64,000 nucleotides of DNA. Origin: Azoarcus sp. Its GTDB lineage: Bacteria; Pseudomonadota; Gammaproteobacteria; Burkholderiales; Rhodocyclaceae. Location of the stretch: contig JAUSOD010000070.1 of NCBI GenBank assembly GCA_030656215.1, forward strand, positions 248,001-312,000, read 5' to 3'. The translations under genes and the position numbers were made by a program. A model generated the notes under the pieces. That model did no database searches and was not told the DNA's origin. It saw nothing but the letters and a program-made list of their open reading frames with translations. Position 1 is the first letter of the stretch. Each line of letters begins with the position of its first letter. This document shows, piece by piece, positions 28,582 to 40,778 of this stretch.

Positions 28582-30077
28582 GCGTCGCTGCGCTAGCCAT
28601 CCTCGAACAACTGCGTGTTGCCGGCGTGGTGCCAGGAGGGATCACCGCCGATTCGCGCAAGATTGGTCCTGGCGACCTGTTTGCCGCGTGGCCCGGTTAC
28701 GCCACCGATGGTCGGCGTTACATCGAAGCGGCCATTGCGCAGGGCGCCGCGGCGGTGCTTTACGAAGGTAGCGACGGCTATCGCGCGGAGGGACTGGCGC
28801 GACCCGCAATTGCGGTAGACCACCTGCGTGACCTGGCCGGACATCTTGCCCACGAGATCTATCAGCGGCCGTCTGAGAGCCTGTGGCTTGCCGGAGTGAC
28901 CGGCACCAATGGCAAGACCACCGTCAGCCAGTGGCTGGCACGTGCGCTTGAGGACCTCGGGTGCCGTTGCGGTATCGTCGGCACGCTTGGTTGCGGCTTT
29001 CCCGAGCAGCTGGCGGCGAGCAACAACACCACGCCGGATGCCCTCGAACTGCATCGGGCGCTGGCCGAATTTCGGGCCGCCGGGGCTGCTGCAGTCGCCA
29101 TGGAGGTGTCCTCCATCGGTCTCGACCAGGGTCGGGTCAATGGCGCCTCCATGGACATCGCAATTTTCACCAACCTGACCCGGGATCACCTCGACTATCA
29201 CGGCACCATGGAGACCTACGCGGCGGCGAAGTCGCGCATCTTCTCGCTGCCCGGTTTACGTGCCGCCATCATCAACCTGGATGATGCGTTTGGCCTGGCG
29301 CAGGCACGTCGCCTGGTCGGCGAGGGCCTGCAGGTGATCGGCTATACCTGCGTGGCCTCCAATGCCGATGCCGTGCCGGGTGCCCAGGTGCTGGTTGCCG
29401 ACCACATCCGCACATCGGCATCCGGTCTGCAATTCACCGTGATCTGGGAACGCAGCCAGGCGGAGTTGCAGGTGCGCATGGTTGCCCCCTTCAATGTATC
29501 GAACCTGCTCGCCGTGATTGCGGCATTGCTCGCGCGTGGCGTGGCGCTGGACGAGGTGCTGCATGTCGCCGCCCGCCTGACGCCGCCGGAAGGCCGGATG
29601 CAACTGGTCGGCGGCGTGGGCGAGCCGCTGGTCGTGATCGACTATGCGCATTCTCCCGATGCCCTGGCGAAGGTGCTCGCGGCGGTGCGGACCACAGTCC
29701 GCACGCGCGGCGGGCGCCTGGTTTGTGTGTTCGGCTGCGGTGGTGATCGTGATCCGGGCAAGCGGCCGTTGATGGGTGAAGTAGTGCGCGAACTCGCCGA
29801 CCGCGTGGTGGTGACCAGCGACAACCCGCGCAGTGAAGACCCGCTGACGATCATCGAGGCCGTAGCCGCCGGTGCCGGACCGGCTGCGGAGTGCATTGTC
29901 GACCGGGCGCAGGCCATCCGCATCGCGATCGGCGAGGCCGCTGCCGATGACGTGATCGTGCTGGCCGGAAAGGGGCATGAGCCCTATCAGGAAGTGCTCG
30001 GGCAACGTTTGCCGTTTTCGGATCTTGAGCAGGCGCGAGCCGCCTTGCTCGAATGGAACAGGAGTGCCGGCGCATGA
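28578..30077 (+). CDS. murE: UDP-MurNAc-tripeptide synthetase
   Basis: [26 protein letters not shown] motif. Confidence 0.97.
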   Translation: MSVAALAILEQLRVAGVVPGGITADSRKIGPGDLFAAWPGYATDGRRYIEAAIAQGAAAVLYEGSDGYRAEGLARPAIAVDHLRDLAGHLAHEIYQRPSESLWLAGVTGTNGKTTVSQWLARALEDLGCRCGIVGTLGCGFPEQLAASNNTTPDALELHRALAEFRAAGAAAVAMEVSSIGLDQGRVNGASMDIAIFTNLTRDHLDYHGTMETYAAAKSRIFSLPGLRAAIINLDDAFGLAQARRLVGEGLQVIGYTCVASNADAVPGAQVLVADHIRTSASGLQFTVIWERSQAELQVRMVAPFNVSNLLAVIAALLARGVALDEVLHVAARLTPPEGRMQLVGGVGEPLVVIDYAHSPDALAKVLAAVRTTVRTRGGRLVCVFGCGGDRDPGKRPLMGEVVRELADRVVVTSDNPRSEDPLTIIEAVAAGAGPAAECIVDRAQAIRIAIGEAAADDVIVLAGKGHEPYQEVLGQRLPFSDLEQARAALLEWNRSAGA

Positions 30078-31486
30078 TGACTTTGCTCGACGCCGTTCGT
30101 GCGCTGGCTGCCCAAGGGGCACGCGCCCTGGGCACTGCGCGCTTCGAATCGGTCGGCACCGATAGCCGTGCCATCCGCCAGGGGCAATTGTTTGTTGCGC
30201 TGCGCGGCGAGCACTTCGACGGGCATGACTTCGTAGAGCTTGCTGTTGCCGCGGGTGCCGCGGCCGCGCTGGTGGATGCGCGCTGGGCTGAGTCACATGC
30301 CGGCGTGTCCTTGCCGCTGGTGGTGGTCGATGACACGCGTGTTGCGCTCGGCGCGCTCGCAGCGGCGTGGCGCGCCGGCTTCGATCTGCCCGTGCTCGGG
30401 GTGACGGGCAGCAACGGCAAGACCACGGTGAAGGAAATGTGCGCCGGGATCCTGCGCGCCCAGGCGGCGCTTCACGGGGTGGGCGGGGAGTCGGTGCTGG
30501 CGACACGCGGCAATCTGAACAACGACATCGGCTTGCCGCTGACCCTGCTCGAACTGCGCGACCATCACCGTGCGGCGGTGGTCGAGATGGGCATGAACCA
30601 TCCGGGCGAGATCGGTTACCTGACCCGCCTGGCGCGGCCGACGGTGGCCATCGTGAACAACGCACAGCGCGCCCACCTGCAGGGCATGGGCACGCTGACC
30701 GAGGTTGCGCGCGAAAAGGGGGCGATCTACGAGGGGCTGCGCTCGGATGGCGTTGCAGTGATCAATAGTGACGATCCGCACGCCGCTTACTGGCGCGATC
30801 TCAATGCGGGTCGCCGGATTGTGACATTCGGTATCGACCAGCCTGCAGACGTTCGCGGCCGGTGTACCCTGCACGGCCTCGGATCGCGGCTCGATCTTGA
30901 TACTCCGCAGGGGCGGGTTGAAGTCGTGCTGCAGGTTCCGGGGCTTCACAATGCACGCAATGCCGTGGGCGCGGCGGCGGCTTGTCTCGGTGCGGGTGCC
31001 TCGCTTGAAGCGGTGGCCATCGGGCTGGGCGAATTTGCCGGAACCCGTGGGCGACTGCAGCGTCGATCTGGCCCGAACGGGTCGGTGATCCTCGACGACA
31101 GCTACAACGCCAACCCCGATTCGGTGCGGGCGGGTATCGATGTGCTCGCCCTGACGCCAGGGCACACCTTTCTCGTGCTTGGCGACATGGGCGAGGTCGG
31201 CGAGACCAGTGCGCAGGTGCATGACGAGATCGGCGGATATGCCAAGAGCAAGGGCGTCGACGGGCTGTTTGCCCTTGGTGAGTCGAGCGCGGTGGCCGCG
31301 CGCAACTTCGGTGAGGGCGGTCAGCATTTTGATCGGGTGGAGTCGCTGGTGGCGGCGCTTGCCCCCCGGCTCGATGCCGACGCCGTCGTGCTGGTGAAGG
31401 GCTCACGCTTCATGCGCATGGAACGTGTGGCGAATGCCCTTGCCGCACTGCACAATACCGCCCCTCGCACCGAAACAGGCTCGTAA
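30074..31486 (+). CDS. murF: UDP-MurNAc-tripeptide:D-Ala-D-Ala ligase
   Basis: [35 protein letters not shown]. Confidence 0.97.
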   Translation: MMTLLDAVRALAAQGARALGTARFESVGTDSRAIRQGQLFVALRGEHFDGHDFVELAVAAGAAAALVDARWAESHAGVSLPLVVVDDTRVALGALAAAWRAGFDLPVLGVTGSNGKTTVKEMCAGILRAQAALHGVGGESVLATRGNLNNDIGLPLTLLELRDHHRAAVVEMGMNHPGEIGYLTRLARPTVAIVNNAQRAHLQGMGTLTEVAREKGAIYEGLRSDGVAVINSDDPHAAYWRDLNAGRRIVTFGIDQPADVRGRCTLHGLGSRLDLDTPQGRVEVVLQVPGLHNARNAVGAAAACLGAGASLEAVAIGLGEFAGTRGRLQRRSGPNGSVILDDSYNANPDSVRAGIDVLALTPGHTFLVLGDMGEVGETSAQVHDEIGGYAKSKGVDGLFALGESSAVAARNFGEGGQHFDRVESLVAALAPRLDADAVVLVKGSRFMRMERVANALAALHNTAPRTETGS

Positions 31487-31487
31487 C

Positions 31488-32576
31488 ATGCTCCTCGAAC
31501 TCGCCCTCTGGATCAGCCAGGACATCCGCGGTTTCAACGTCTTCGGCTACATCACGCTGCGCACGGTGCTGGCGGCACTGACCGCACTGGTGATCTCGCT
31601 GATTGCGGGGCCGGGCGTCATCCGCTGGCTGGCGGCAAAGAAAATCGGCCAGGCGGTACGCGATGATGGCCCCAAGTCGCACCTGACCAAGACCGGCACC
31701 CCGACCATGGGCGGCGCGCTGATCCTGATCTCGATCGGGATCACGGTGATGTTGTGGGGCGACCTGTCCAATGGATATATATGGGTGACGCTGTTCGTCA
31801 CCCTGGGGTTCGGTGCCGTGGGTTGGGTGGACGACTGGCGCAAGGTGGTGCACCGCGACCCGAAGGGGCTGGCCAGCCGCTGGAAGTATCTGTGGACCTC
31901 GCTCATTGCCCTGGCCGCGGCGATCTTTCTCGGCATCACGGCGAGCACCCCGGCTGAAACCGAGCTGATCGTGCCCTTCTTCAAGGCCGTGACCTACCCG
32001 CTCGGCATCTTCGGCTTTATCGCCCTGACCTACTTCGTGATCAATGGCACCAGTCATGCGGTGAACCTGACTGACGGCCTCGATGGCCTGGCGATCATGC
32101 CCACGGTGATGGTTGCCGGTGCGTTGGCGATCTTCGCCTATGTGGCAGGGCATGCCGGCTTCTCCAAGTACCTCGGCGTGCCCTATGTCGCAGGGGCGGG
32201 CGAGCTCGCCATCTTCTGCGGCGCAATCTGCGGGGCCGGCCTCGGCTTTCTGTGGTTCAACGCTTACCCGGCCGAAGTGTTCATGGGTGACGTCGGCGCG
32301 CTGGCGCTAGGCGCCGCACTCGGGACGATCGCGGTGATCGTGCGTCAGGAGATCGTGCTCTTCATCATGGGCGGCCTGTTCGTGGCTGAAACCCTGTCGG
32401 TGATGATCCAGGTGCTGTATTTCAAGGCGTCCGGCGGCAAGCGCATCTTCCGCATGGCGCCGCTGCACCACCACTATGAACTTGGTGGCTGGAAGGAAAC
32501 ACAGGTGGTGGTTCGCTTCTGGATCATCACCATCATGCTGGTCCTGTTCGGTCTTTCCACGCTGAAACTCAGATGA
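31488..32576 (+). CDS. mraY: Phospho-MurNAc-pentapeptide transferase
   Basis: [47 protein letters not shown]. Confidence 0.98.
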   Translation: MLLELALWISQDIRGFNVFGYITLRTVLAALTALVISLIAGPGVIRWLAAKKIGQAVRDDGPKSHLTKTGTPTMGGALILISIGITVMLWGDLSNGYIWVTLFVTLGFGAVGWVDDWRKVVHRDPKGLASRWKYLWTSLIALAAAIFLGITASTPAETELIVPFFKAVTYPLGIFGFIALTYFVINGTSHAVNLTDGLDGLAIMPTVMVAGALAIFAYVAGHAGFSKYLGVPYVAGAGELAIFCGAICGAGLGFLWFNAYPAEVFMGDVGALALGAALGTIAVIVRQEIVLFIMGGLFVAETLSVMIQVLYFKASGGKRIFRMAPLHHHYELGGWKETQVVVRFWIITIMLVLFGLSTLKLR

Positions 32577-33973
32577 GTACGTTCGCGGGCAAACACGTTC
32601 TGGTACTCGGGCTCGGTGAATCGGGCCTGGCGATGGCACGCTGGTGTGCCTGCCAGGGGGCCCGGCTGCGCGTCGCCGACAGCCGGGAATGTCCGCCGGG
32701 CGTCGATGCGCTGCGTGAGGACGCGCCGCTGGCCGAGATCGTTACCGGCCGTTTCGGTGATGAAGTGCTCGACGGCATCGACCTGGTGGCGGTCAGCCCG
32801 GGGCTCGACCCGCGTGTCGGCGTGATTGCCGAGGCGCGCCGGCGGCAGTTGCCGGTCACCGGCGAAATGAGCCTGCTCGCCGCAGCGCTGAACGACCTCG
32901 ATGTGCGCAGTCGCACCCGCATCCTGGCCATCACCGGCACCAACGGCAAGACCACCACCACTGCGCTGACGGCGGCGCTTGCCGCGTCGGTCGGGCTCGA
33001 TGCGGTGGCCGCGGGCAACATCAGCCCGGCCGCGCTCGACGTACTGATGGATCGCCTCGAACGCGGAGAGGATCTGCCCGAGTGCTGGGTGCTGGAGCTC
33101 TCGAGCTTTCAGATCGAAACCCTGCAGGGCCTCGATCCGGATGCGGCCACGGTGCTCAACGTCAGCGACGATCATCTCGATCGCTATGCCGACGTGCACG
33201 AGTACGCGGCGGTCAAGGCGCAGGTATTTCAGGGGCAGGGTGCCCTGATCCTCAATCGCGACGATGAACGCGTGCGTAAGATGGCGCTGCCGGGGCGGCC
33301 GACGATCTACTTTTCCACTGCGGCACCTGTGGGCGACAGCGACTACGGCCTGATCGAGCGTGGGGGCGAGTGCTGGCTGGCGCGGGGTGAGTCGGCGTTG
33401 CTGCCGTTGGCGGCGCTTCCGATCGCCGGCCGCCACAATGCCGCCAATGCGCTGGCGGCGCTGGCGCTGTGCGAAGCCGGCCTGGGCCTGTCGGCAGAAA
33501 CCCTGTTGCCTGGTCTGAAGACCTTCCGCGGTCTGCCGCACCGGGTCGAACTGGTGGCGGAGCGCACGGATGGCGTGCGCTACTACGATGATTCCAAGGG
33601 CACCAATGTCGGGGCCACCGTCGCCGCGCTGGACGGTCTTGGCGGCAAGGTTGTACTGATCGCGGGTGGCGACGGCAAGGGGCAGGATTTCGCGCCGCTT
33701 GCCGCGCCGCTTGCCCGTCATGCGCGCGCGTTGGTGCTGATCGGACGCGATGCCGCACGAATCGAGGCTGCGGCGGCCGGGGCCGGGGTGGCGATTGAAC
33801 ACGCGACCGACCTCGATCTCGCTGTCGAACAAGCCAACCGGCTGGCGCAGCCCGGCGACGCGGTACTGCTGTCGCCCGCGTGCGCAAGCCTCGACATGTT
33901 CCGCAACTATGCCCATCGAGCCGAGGTGTTCATCGCCGCGGTGCGTCGGCTGCCGGGAGTGAGCCCGCGATGA
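32573..33973 (+). CDS. murD: UDP-MurNAc-L-Ala:D-Glu ligase
   Basis: [38 protein letters not shown]. Confidence 0.97.
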   Translation: MSTFAGKHVLVLGLGESGLAMARWCACQGARLRVADSRECPPGVDALREDAPLAEIVTGRFGDEVLDGIDLVAVSPGLDPRVGVIAEARRRQLPVTGEMSLLAAALNDLDVRSRTRILAITGTNGKTTTTALTAALAASVGLDAVAAGNISPAALDVLMDRLERGEDLPECWVLELSSFQIETLQGLDPDAATVLNVSDDHLDRYADVHEYAAVKAQVFQGQGALILNRDDERVRKMALPGRPTIYFSTAAPVGDSDYGLIERGGECWLARGESALLPLAALPIAGRHNAANALAALALCEAGLGLSAETLLPGLKTFRGLPHRVELVAERTDGVRYYDDSKGTNVGATVAALDGLGGKVVLIAGGDGKGQDFAPLAAPLARHARALVLIGRDAARIEAAAAGAGVAIEHATDLDLAVEQANRLAQPGDAVLLSPACASLDMFRNYAHRAEVFIAAVRRLPGVSPR

Positions 33974-35193
33974 AGCTCGGCGCCATTCTCCCCGGTTCGC
34001 GCACGAGCACCGGCAACCGCGCCAGCGAGCGGACTGTCAGCCGTCTGGTGCGCCCGTCGGCCCCTGCTCGCGAGCTCGATCTGCTGCTGATCTGGTCTGC
34101 GGTCGGTCTGCTGTTGATCGGGCTGGTGATGGTGTATTCGTCCTCGATCGCGATTGCCGAGGGCAGCCGCTTTACCGGTTACCAGTCGCACTACTTCCTG
34201 ATGCGGCATGCGGTCTTTCTCGCCGTGGGTATCGGCCTGGGGCTGATCGCGTTCCAGTTGCCGATGACCCAGTGGCAACGCCTCGCGCCGGCCTTGTTCG
34301 TCGCCGGCGTGGTGTTGCTGATCGTGGTGCTGATTCCCGGGGTGGGGCGTGAGGTCAACGGCGCACAGCGCTGGCTGTCGCTCGGACCGGTCAATCTTCA
34401 GCCGTCCGAACTGATGAAGATCTTCGCCGCGATCTATGCCGCCGACTACACGGTGCGCAAGCTCGATGCGATGGGCAGCTTCATGCGCGGCTTCCTGCCG
34501 ATGCTGGTGGTGATTGTATTCGTGGGTTTTCTGCTGCTGCGCGAGCCGGACTTTGGTGCCTTTGTGGTGATTACCACGATCGCGTTCGGCGTGCTCTTTC
34601 TCGGTGGGGTGAATATCCGCGTGTTTGCGCTGCTCGGCGTGTTTGCGCTGATCGGTTTCATGATCCTGATCTGGACCTCGCCCTATCGGCGCGAGCGCAT
34701 CTTCGGTTTCATGGACCCGTGGCAGGACGCTTTCGGCAAGGGCTACCAGCTGTCGCACGCATTGATCGCTTTCGGCCGCGGTGAATGGTTCGGGGTGGGG
34801 CTTGGTGGCAGCGTGGAGAAGCTCTTCTATCTGCCCGAAGCCCATACCGACTTCTTGCTCGCGGTGATTGCGGAGGAGCTCGGGTTTGTCGGCGTGATGG
34901 TGGTGGTGGCACTGTTTGCGGTGGTGGTGCAGCGTGCCTTCGTCATCGGCCGCGAGGCGATCAAGCTCGAGCGCTACTTTTCCGGGCTGGTGGCGCAGGG
35001 CATCGGGCTGTGGATCGGGGTGCAGTCCTTCATCAACATGGGCGTCAATATGGGCCTGCTGCCGACCAAGGGGCTGACCCTGCCCTTGATGAGTTTTGGT
35101 GGCTCGGGCATCGTCGCCAACTGCCTCGCGCTGGCGATCCTGCTGCGGGTGGACTGGGAAGTGCGCCAGATGAAGCGGGGGGGCGGTTCATGA
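33970..35193 (+). CDS. ftsW: Peptidoglycan polymerase FtsW
   Basis: SEDS protein: [60 protein letters not shown]. Confidence 0.97.
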   Translation: MKLGAILPGSRTSTGNRASERTVSRLVRPSAPARELDLLLIWSAVGLLLIGLVMVYSSSIAIAEGSRFTGYQSHYFLMRHAVFLAVGIGLGLIAFQLPMTQWQRLAPALFVAGVVLLIVVLIPGVGREVNGAQRWLSLGPVNLQPSELMKIFAAIYAADYTVRKLDAMGSFMRGFLPMLVVIVFVGFLLLREPDFGAFVVITTIAFGVLFLGGVNIRVFALLGVFALIGFMILIWTSPYRRERIFGFMDPWQDAFGKGYQLSHALIAFGRGEWFGVGLGGSVEKLFYLPEAHTDFLLAVIAEELGFVGVMVVVALFAVVVQRAFVIGREAIKLERYFSGLVAQGIGLWIGVQSFINMGVNMGLLPTKGLTLPLMSFGGSGIVANCLALAILLRVDWEVRQMKRGGGS

Positions 35194-36260
35194 AAACCCT
35201 GCTGATGATGGCCGGTGGCACTGGCGGCCACATTTTTCCCGGCGTCGCGGTTGCGGAAGCCCTGCGGGCGAAGGGGTGGCGCATCGTGTGGATGGGCAAC
35301 CCGGACGGGATGGAAGCCCGGATCGTGCCCGAGCGCGGTTACGAAACCGCGTGGGTGCGCTTTGGCGCGCTGCGTGGCAAGGGCCTGATGCGCAAACTGT
35401 TGCTCCCGCTCAATCTGTTGTCCGGGTTCTGGCAGGCGCTGCGTGCCTTGCGCAAGGTCCGGCCGGATGTCGTGGTCGGCATGGGCGGGTATATCACCTT
35501 CCCTGGCGGCATGATGTCGGTCTTGCTCGGGCGGCCGCTGGTATTGCACGAGCAGAATTCCGTTGCTGGTCTCGCCAATCGGGTGCTGGCGGTGGTGGCC
35601 GACCGGGTGCTGTCCGGCTTCCCCCATGTGCTGAAGAAGGCCGGCTGGGTCGGCAATCCGGTGCGCGCCGAGATCGCGACGGTCGCACTGCCCGCGGAGC
35701 GCTTCGCAGGCCGCAGCGGCCCCTTCCGTTTGCTGGTGGTGGGTGGCAGCCTGGGTGCGTCCATCCTTAACGATACGGTGCCGCAGGCGCTGGCCAGGAT
35801 TGCGCCCGAGCAGCGTCCGCTGGTTGTGCATCAGGCCGGCGCGAAGCAGATCGACGCCCTGCGCGCAGCCTATCAAAGTGCCGGGGTCGAGGGTGATCTG
35901 CGCCCCTTCATCGACGACATGGCAGCCGAATACGCAGCCGCCGATCTGGTGATCTGCCGTGCCGGCGCGCTGACTGTGGCCGAGCTGGCTGCCGTCGGGG
36001 TGGCCAGCCTGCTGGTGCCTTTCCCGCACGCGGTGGACGACCATCAGACCGGCAATGCCCGTTTTCTGGCCGACCACGGCGCCGCCTGGCTGCTGCCGCA
36101 AACCGAACTCAACGCCGAACGACTGGCCGGCATTCTCGCCAGTCTCGATCGTCCCCGCCTGTTGCAGATGGCCGATCACGCCCGGGCGCTGGCCAAGCCG
36201 CGCGCAACCGAGGCCGTGGTCCGCATCTGTGAAGAACTCGCGGGCAAGGGCAAGTCATGA
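35190..36260 (+). CDS. murG: UDP-GlcNAc:lipid I GlcNAc transferase
   Basis: [43 protein letters not shown]. Confidence 0.98.
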   Translation: MKTLLMMAGGTGGHIFPGVAVAEALRAKGWRIVWMGNPDGMEARIVPERGYETAWVRFGALRGKGLMRKLLLPLNLLSGFWQALRALRKVRPDVVVGMGGYITFPGGMMSVLLGRPLVLHEQNSVAGLANRVLAVVADRVLSGFPHVLKKAGWVGNPVRAEIATVALPAERFAGRSGPFRLLVVGGSLGASILNDTVPQALARIAPEQRPLVVHQAGAKQIDALRAAYQSAGVEGDLRPFIDDMAAEYAAADLVICRAGALTVAELAAVGVASLLVPFPHAVDDHQTGNARFLADHGAAWLLPQTELNAERLAGILASLDRPRLLQMADHARALAKPRATEAVVRICEELAGKGKS

Positions 36261-37657
36261 AACACAAGGTCAAAAACATCCATTTTGTCGGTATCGGCGG
36301 TTCGGGCATGAGCGGCATCGCCGAGGTCCTGGTGAACCTGGGCTTTTGCGTCAGCGGCTCGGATCTGGGCGATAGTGCCGCCACCCGCCGGCTCAAGGCG
36401 ATGGGCGCACGCGTGGTGCTCGGTCACGATGCCGCCAATGTTGAAGTCGCCGATGTGCTGGTCACTTCCACTGCGGTCAAGAACGACAATCCTGAAGTGA
36501 TCGCCGCCCGTGCGCGCCACATTCCGGTGGTGCCCAGGGCGCAGATGCTGGCCGAGCTGATGCGGCTCAAGAGCGGGATCGCGATCGCCGGCACCCACGG
36601 CAAGACCACCACCACCTCCCTGGTGGCGAGCATCCTCGCCGAGGGCGCGATGGACCCGACCTTCGTCATCGGCGGCCGACTCAATGCGGCCGGCGCCAAT
36701 GCGCGGCTGGGCAAGGGTGACTTCCTGGTGGCCGAGGCCGACGAATCCGACGCGTCCTTCCTGATGCTCAGCCCGGTGATCTCGGTGGTGACCAACATCG
36801 ATGCCGACCATATGGATACCTATGGTCACGACTTTGCCCGCCTCAAGCAGGCCTTTGTCGATTTCCTCCAGCGCCTGCCTTTCTATGGCGTGGCGGTGCT
36901 GTGCGAGGACGACCCCCACGTGCGCTCGATCATGCCGCTGGTGTCGAAGCAGGTGGTGCGTTACGGCCTGTCGGAGACGGCCAACATCCGCGCCGAGAAC
37001 ATCCGTGCCGAGGGCGGGCGGATGCTGTTCGATGCGGTACGCGTCAATGGCAGCATTTCGCGGCTGCCGATCGCGCTGAACCTGCCGGGGGTGCACAACG
37101 TGCTCAACGCGCTGGCTGCGATCGCGGTCGCGACCGAAGTTCAGGTCGCCGACGAAGCCATCATCAAGGCGCTGGCCGAGTTCAGCGGGGTCGGACGGCG
37201 CTTTCAACGCTATGGCGAAGTGGCGCTGGCGGCCGGCGGCAGCTTCACTCTGGTCGACGATTATGGCCATCACCCGGTGGAGATGGAGGCGACGCTGGCT
37301 GCGGCGCGTGGCGCCTTCCCCGGGCGGCGTCTGGTGCTGGCCTTCCAGCCGCATCGATACACCCGTACCCGCGACTGCTTCGAAGATTTCATCAAGGTCC
37401 TGTCCACCGTCGATGCGCTGCTGCTGGCCGAGGTCTATGCCGCGGGCGAGGCGCCGGTGGTGGCCGCCGACGGGCGTGCCTTGTCGCGTGCGCTGAGGGT
37501 GGCGGGCAAGGTGGAGCCGGTGTTCGTCGAGGACATCGCGCAGATGCCGCAGGCCATTTCCGACGCGGCCCGTGACGGCGATGTGGTGATCACCATGGGT
37601 GCCGGCAGCATCGGTACGGTTCCAGGCAAAGTCGCGAACAGTGAGGAGCAGGCGTGA
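36257..37657 (+). CDS. murC: UDP-MurNAc:L-Ala ligase
   Basis: [39 protein letters not shown]. Confidence 0.98.
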   Translation: MKHKVKNIHFVGIGGSGMSGIAEVLVNLGFCVSGSDLGDSAATRRLKAMGARVVLGHDAANVEVADVLVTSTAVKNDNPEVIAARARHIPVVPRAQMLAELMRLKSGIAIAGTHGKTTTTSLVASILAEGAMDPTFVIGGRLNAAGANARLGKGDFLVAEADESDASFLMLSPVISVVTNIDADHMDTYGHDFARLKQAFVDFLQRLPFYGVAVLCEDDPHVRSIMPLVSKQVVRYGLSETANIRAENIRAEGGRMLFDAVRVNGSISRLPIALNLPGVHNVLNALAAIAVATEVQVADEAIIKALAEFSGVGRRFQRYGEVALAAGGSFTLVDDYGHHPVEMEATLAAARGAFPGRRLVLAFQPHRYTRTRDCFEDFIKVLSTVDALLLAEVYAAGEAPVVAADGRALSRALRVAGKVEPVFVEDIAQMPQAISDAARDGDVVITMGAGSIGTVPGKVANSEEQA

Positions 37658-38568
37658 AGCAGCGGTTCGGAAAAGTTGCGGTTCTGTTCGGTGGTGCATC
37701 CGCCGAGCGCGAGGTGTCGCTGATGTCGGGCGCCGCGGTGCTAGCTGCCTTGCAGGGCGCCGGTGTCGACGCCCATCCCTTCGACCCGGCGCAGCGCGAT
37801 CTGCACGTTCTCAAGGAGGAGAGCTTTGATCGCGTGTTCATCGCACTCCATGGCCGCGGCGGGGAAGACGGCACGGTGCAGGGCGCACTCGAATTGATGG
37901 GCATCCCTTATACCGGCAGCGGGGTGATGGCTTCCGCGCTGTCGATGGACAAGTGGCGGACCAAGATGGTGTGGCAGGCCTGCGGCTTGCCGACCCCGCG
38001 CTATGCGATCCTCGACGCCGACACCGACTGGCAGGCAGTGGTGGATGATCTCGGCTTGCCGATTTTCGTCAAGCCGGTGCATGAAGGCTCGAGCATGGGG
38101 GCAACCAAGGTAACTGCCGCCGATCAGTTGCAGGCGGCGTGGGCGCTGGCCGCCCGATACGACGACCTGGTGATTGCCGAGGAGTTTGTAGCGGGCCAGG
38201 AGCTCACCGCGCCTTTCCTTGAGGACCGGGTGTTGCCGCTGGTCCGGATTGTTGCGCCCGATGGCAACTACGACTACCAGCACAAGTACTTCACCGACGA
38301 TACCCGTTACGACTGCCCCTGCGGCCTGCCCGACGCCCAGGAGCAGACGCTGCAGGACTTGGTGATGAAAAGCGCCCGGGTGCTCGGTTGCCGCGGCTGG
38401 GGTCGGGCGGATCTGATTCTGACCGATGACGGTCGGCCTTATCTGCTTGAGATGAATACCTCGCCCGGCATGACCGGGCATTCGCTGGTGCCGATGTCGG
38501 CCCGAATCGCCGGCATGTCGTTCGAGGCCTTGTGTCTGAAACTCCTCGATGGAGCCCGCCTTGGCTGA
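37654..38568 (+). CDS. ddl: D-Ala:D-Ala ligase
   Basis: [46 protein letters not shown] start. Confidence 0.97.
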   Translation: MKQRFGKVAVLFGGASAEREVSLMSGAAVLAALQGAGVDAHPFDPAQRDLHVLKEESFDRVFIALHGRGGEDGTVQGALELMGIPYTGSGVMASALSMDKWRTKMVWQACGLPTPRYAILDADTDWQAVVDDLGLPIFVKPVHEGSSMGATKVTAADQLQAAWALAARYDDLVIAEEFVAGQELTAPFLEDRVLPLVRIVAPDGNYDYQHKYFTDDTRYDCPCGLPDAQEQTLQDLVMKSARVLGCRGWGRADLILTDDGRPYLLEMNTSPGMTGHSLVPMSARIAGMSFEALCLKLLDGARLG

Positions 38569-39409
38569 AGCCCGCGTGCGCGCCACACCTGCTTCCACTC
38601 GCCAGACGGGTGGTGGCAGTGCGCGCGTGCGCGAGCGGCAGGGGCTGTGGAACCGGCCGGCGCTGCTCGACCTGATCTCCGACCTGCTGATGCTGTTCGC
38701 CGCGGTCGGACTGGGCTGGGCCCTGGTGACCTGGTTCCTGTCCCGCCCGCTGTTTCCCCTGCGCGAGTTGGTGGTGCTGACGCCGCCCGCGCGGGTGACC
38801 GAGGCCCAGCTTGAATATGTGTCACGTACCGCGATCCAGGGCAATTTCTTCACTATCGAACTGGAGAGCGTTCGTGCCCACTTCGAGAAGCTGCCCTGGG
38901 TGCGTCGCGCGGAGGTGCGTCGGCGCTGGCCCGACGGCATCGAGTTGCGTCTGGAAGAACATCAGGCGGTGGCCTACTGGTCCGCAAACGACAGCGGCGA
39001 TACCCGGCTGGTCAATCGTCAGGGCGAGGTGTTTACCGCATCGAGCGATGCCGCCATGCCCGCCTTCTCCGGCCCGCAGGGGTCGGCCGCGCTGCTGCTG
39101 GCGCGTCATGAAACCTATTCGAAACTCCTGCAGCCGATGGGGGTGACCCTGATCGGGCTGATGTTGTCAGCGCGTGAGGCCTGGCAGCTCAAGCTCGACA
39201 ATGGCCTGGTCATCGTTCTCGGGCGCGAGCAGGAGCGGGCACCGCTCGAGGCCAGGCTGACGCGCTTCGTCACCGCCTGGCCGTCGGTTGTACAGAACAT
39301 TGGATTACAGGTCTCGGTGGCGGATCTCCGCTATCCGGGCGGATTTGCATTGACCCCCGTGGACGCAGTGCCGGTTGAGCGGAACCCGACAGCGAAAGGC
39401 AAGAAATGA
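38549..39409 (+). CDS. ftsQ: Cell division protein FtsQ
   Basis: POTRA/FtsQ-type bitopic protein ([30 protein letters not shown]) between ddl and ftsA. Confidence 0.95.
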   Translation: MEPALAEARVRATPASTRQTGGGSARVRERQGLWNRPALLDLISDLLMLFAAVGLGWALVTWFLSRPLFPLRELVVLTPPARVTEAQLEYVSRTAIQGNFFTIELESVRAHFEKLPWVRRAEVRRRWPDGIELRLEEHQAVAYWSANDSGDTRLVNRQGEVFTASSDAAMPAFSGPQGSAALLLARHETYSKLLQPMGVTLIGLMLSAREAWQLKLDNGLVIVLGREQERAPLEARLTRFVTAWPSVVQNIGLQVSVADLRYPGGFALTPVDAVPVERNPTAKGKK

Positions 39410-40635
39410 GCAAGGAACACAAGGAATTGATCGTCGGTCTGGATATCGGCACCTCGAAAATCACCTGCCTGGTGGCCGAGGTGCGTCCCGACGGACGTCT
39501 CAATGTCGTCGGGCTGGGTACCCAGCCCACCAATGGTCTCAAGCGTGGTGTGGTGGTCAACATCGAGGCCACGGTCGACGCGATCTCCCGGGTCATCCAG
39601 GAGGTTGAGCTGATGGCCGAGTGCAAGATCCATGATCTGTACACCGGTATCGCCGGCAGTCACATCAAGAGCTTCAACTCCAACGGCATGGTGGCGATCA
39701 AGGAGAAGGAGGTCACCCCGATGGATGTCGAGCGGGTGATCGAGGTTGCCCGCGCGATGCCGATTCCGGCTGAGCAGCAGATCCTGCACATCCTGACCCA
39801 GGAATTCATCATCGACGGCCAGGGTGGGGTGCGCGAGCCGATCGGCATGAGCGGGGTCAAGCTCGAGGTCAAGGTGCATATCGTCACCGGCGCGGTGTCG
39901 GCGGCACAGAACGTGATCAAGTGCGTGCGCCGCTGCGGACTTGAGGTGATGGACCTGATCCTGCAACCGCTGGCGTCAAGCTACGCGGTGCTGACCGAGG
40001 ACGAGAAGGAGCTCGGGGTGTGCATGGTCGATATCGGTGGCGGCACCACCGACATCGCGGTGTTTACCCAGGGCGCCATTCGTCATACCGCGGTCATCCC
40101 GGTTGCGGGCGATCAGATTACCAACGACATCGCGATGGCCTTGCGTACGCCGACCGCCGAGGCCGAGGACATCAAGATCCGTCATGGGGTGGCGATGCAC
40201 ACCCTGGCCGATCCGGAAGAAATGATCCAGGTGCCCGGGGTGGGCGACCGCCCGCCGCGGCCCTTGTCGCGCCAGCGTCTGGCCGATGTGATCGAGCCGC
40301 GGGTGTCCGAGCTGTTCGAACTGGTTCAGGCCGAACTGCGCCGTAGCGGCTACGAAGAGTTGTTGTCGTCCGGCATCGTGCTCACCGGTGGTTCGGCGGT
40401 CATGCAGGGCATGGAGGAGCTGGGCGAGGACGTGTTCCATATGCCGGTGCGGGTCGGTGCGCCGCAGTACGACGGTGGGCTGGCCGATGTGGTGTGCCAG
40501 CCGCGGTATGCGGCGGCGATGGGGCTGGTTATCGAGGGTGCAGCACAGCGCAGACGCGGTCTGCAGGCACGGGATACGCGCAGCGTGAAACAGTTTTTCG
40601 GACGTATGAAGACGTGGTTTGAGCGGAATTTCTGA
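39406..40635 (+). CDS. ftsA: Cell division protein FtsA
   Basis: LIVGLDIGTSKITCLVAEV; VDIGGGTTDIAVFTQG. Confidence 0.98.
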   Translation: MSKEHKELIVGLDIGTSKITCLVAEVRPDGRLNVVGLGTQPTNGLKRGVVVNIEATVDAISRVIQEVELMAECKIHDLYTGIAGSHIKSFNSNGMVAIKEKEVTPMDVERVIEVARAMPIPAEQQILHILTQEFIIDGQGGVREPIGMSGVKLEVKVHIVTGAVSAAQNVIKCVRRCGLEVMDLILQPLASSYAVLTEDEKELGVCMVDIGGGTTDIAVFTQGAIRHTAVIPVAGDQITNDIAMALRTPTAEAEDIKIRHGVAMHTLADPEEMIQVPGVGDRPPRPLSRQRLADVIEPRVSELFELVQAELRRSGYEELLSSGIVLTGGSAVMQGMEELGEDVFHMPVRVGAPQYDGGLADVVCQPRYAAAMGLVIEGAAQRRRGLQARDTRSVKQFFGRMKTWFERNF

Positions 40636-40688
40636 CCGGCTGCAGGGGCAGCAGGTCATTTTGAATGAGGGTTCGATCCGATACCCAT

Positions 40689-40721
40689 ATTTAGTATTAC
40701 ACTTCGCGGTTATTACTAAAT
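40689..40721. promoter_or_regulatory. AT-rich inverted repeat in ftsA-ftsZ intergenic region
   Basis: ATTTAGTA-N17-TACTAAAT in an otherwise GC-rich region, about 58 nt before the ftsZ ATG. Confidence 0.5.
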
Positions 40722-40778
40722 GCAGTTCGGTCGGGCGTTCTTGGCGCAGCAGGGCCGTTTATTCAGGAGGCGAGGCAA

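Noticed and set aside
29256-30665. 469-aa minus-strand ORF antisense to murE/murF
   Set aside because: Shadow ORF spanning two well-supported Mur ligase genes on the other strand.
32474-33916. 480-aa minus-strand ORF antisense to murD
   Set aside because: Shadow ORF opposite MurD; no domain-like motifs.
36176-37699. 507-aa minus-strand ORF antisense to murC
   Set aside because: Shadow ORF opposite MurC; no domain-like motifs.
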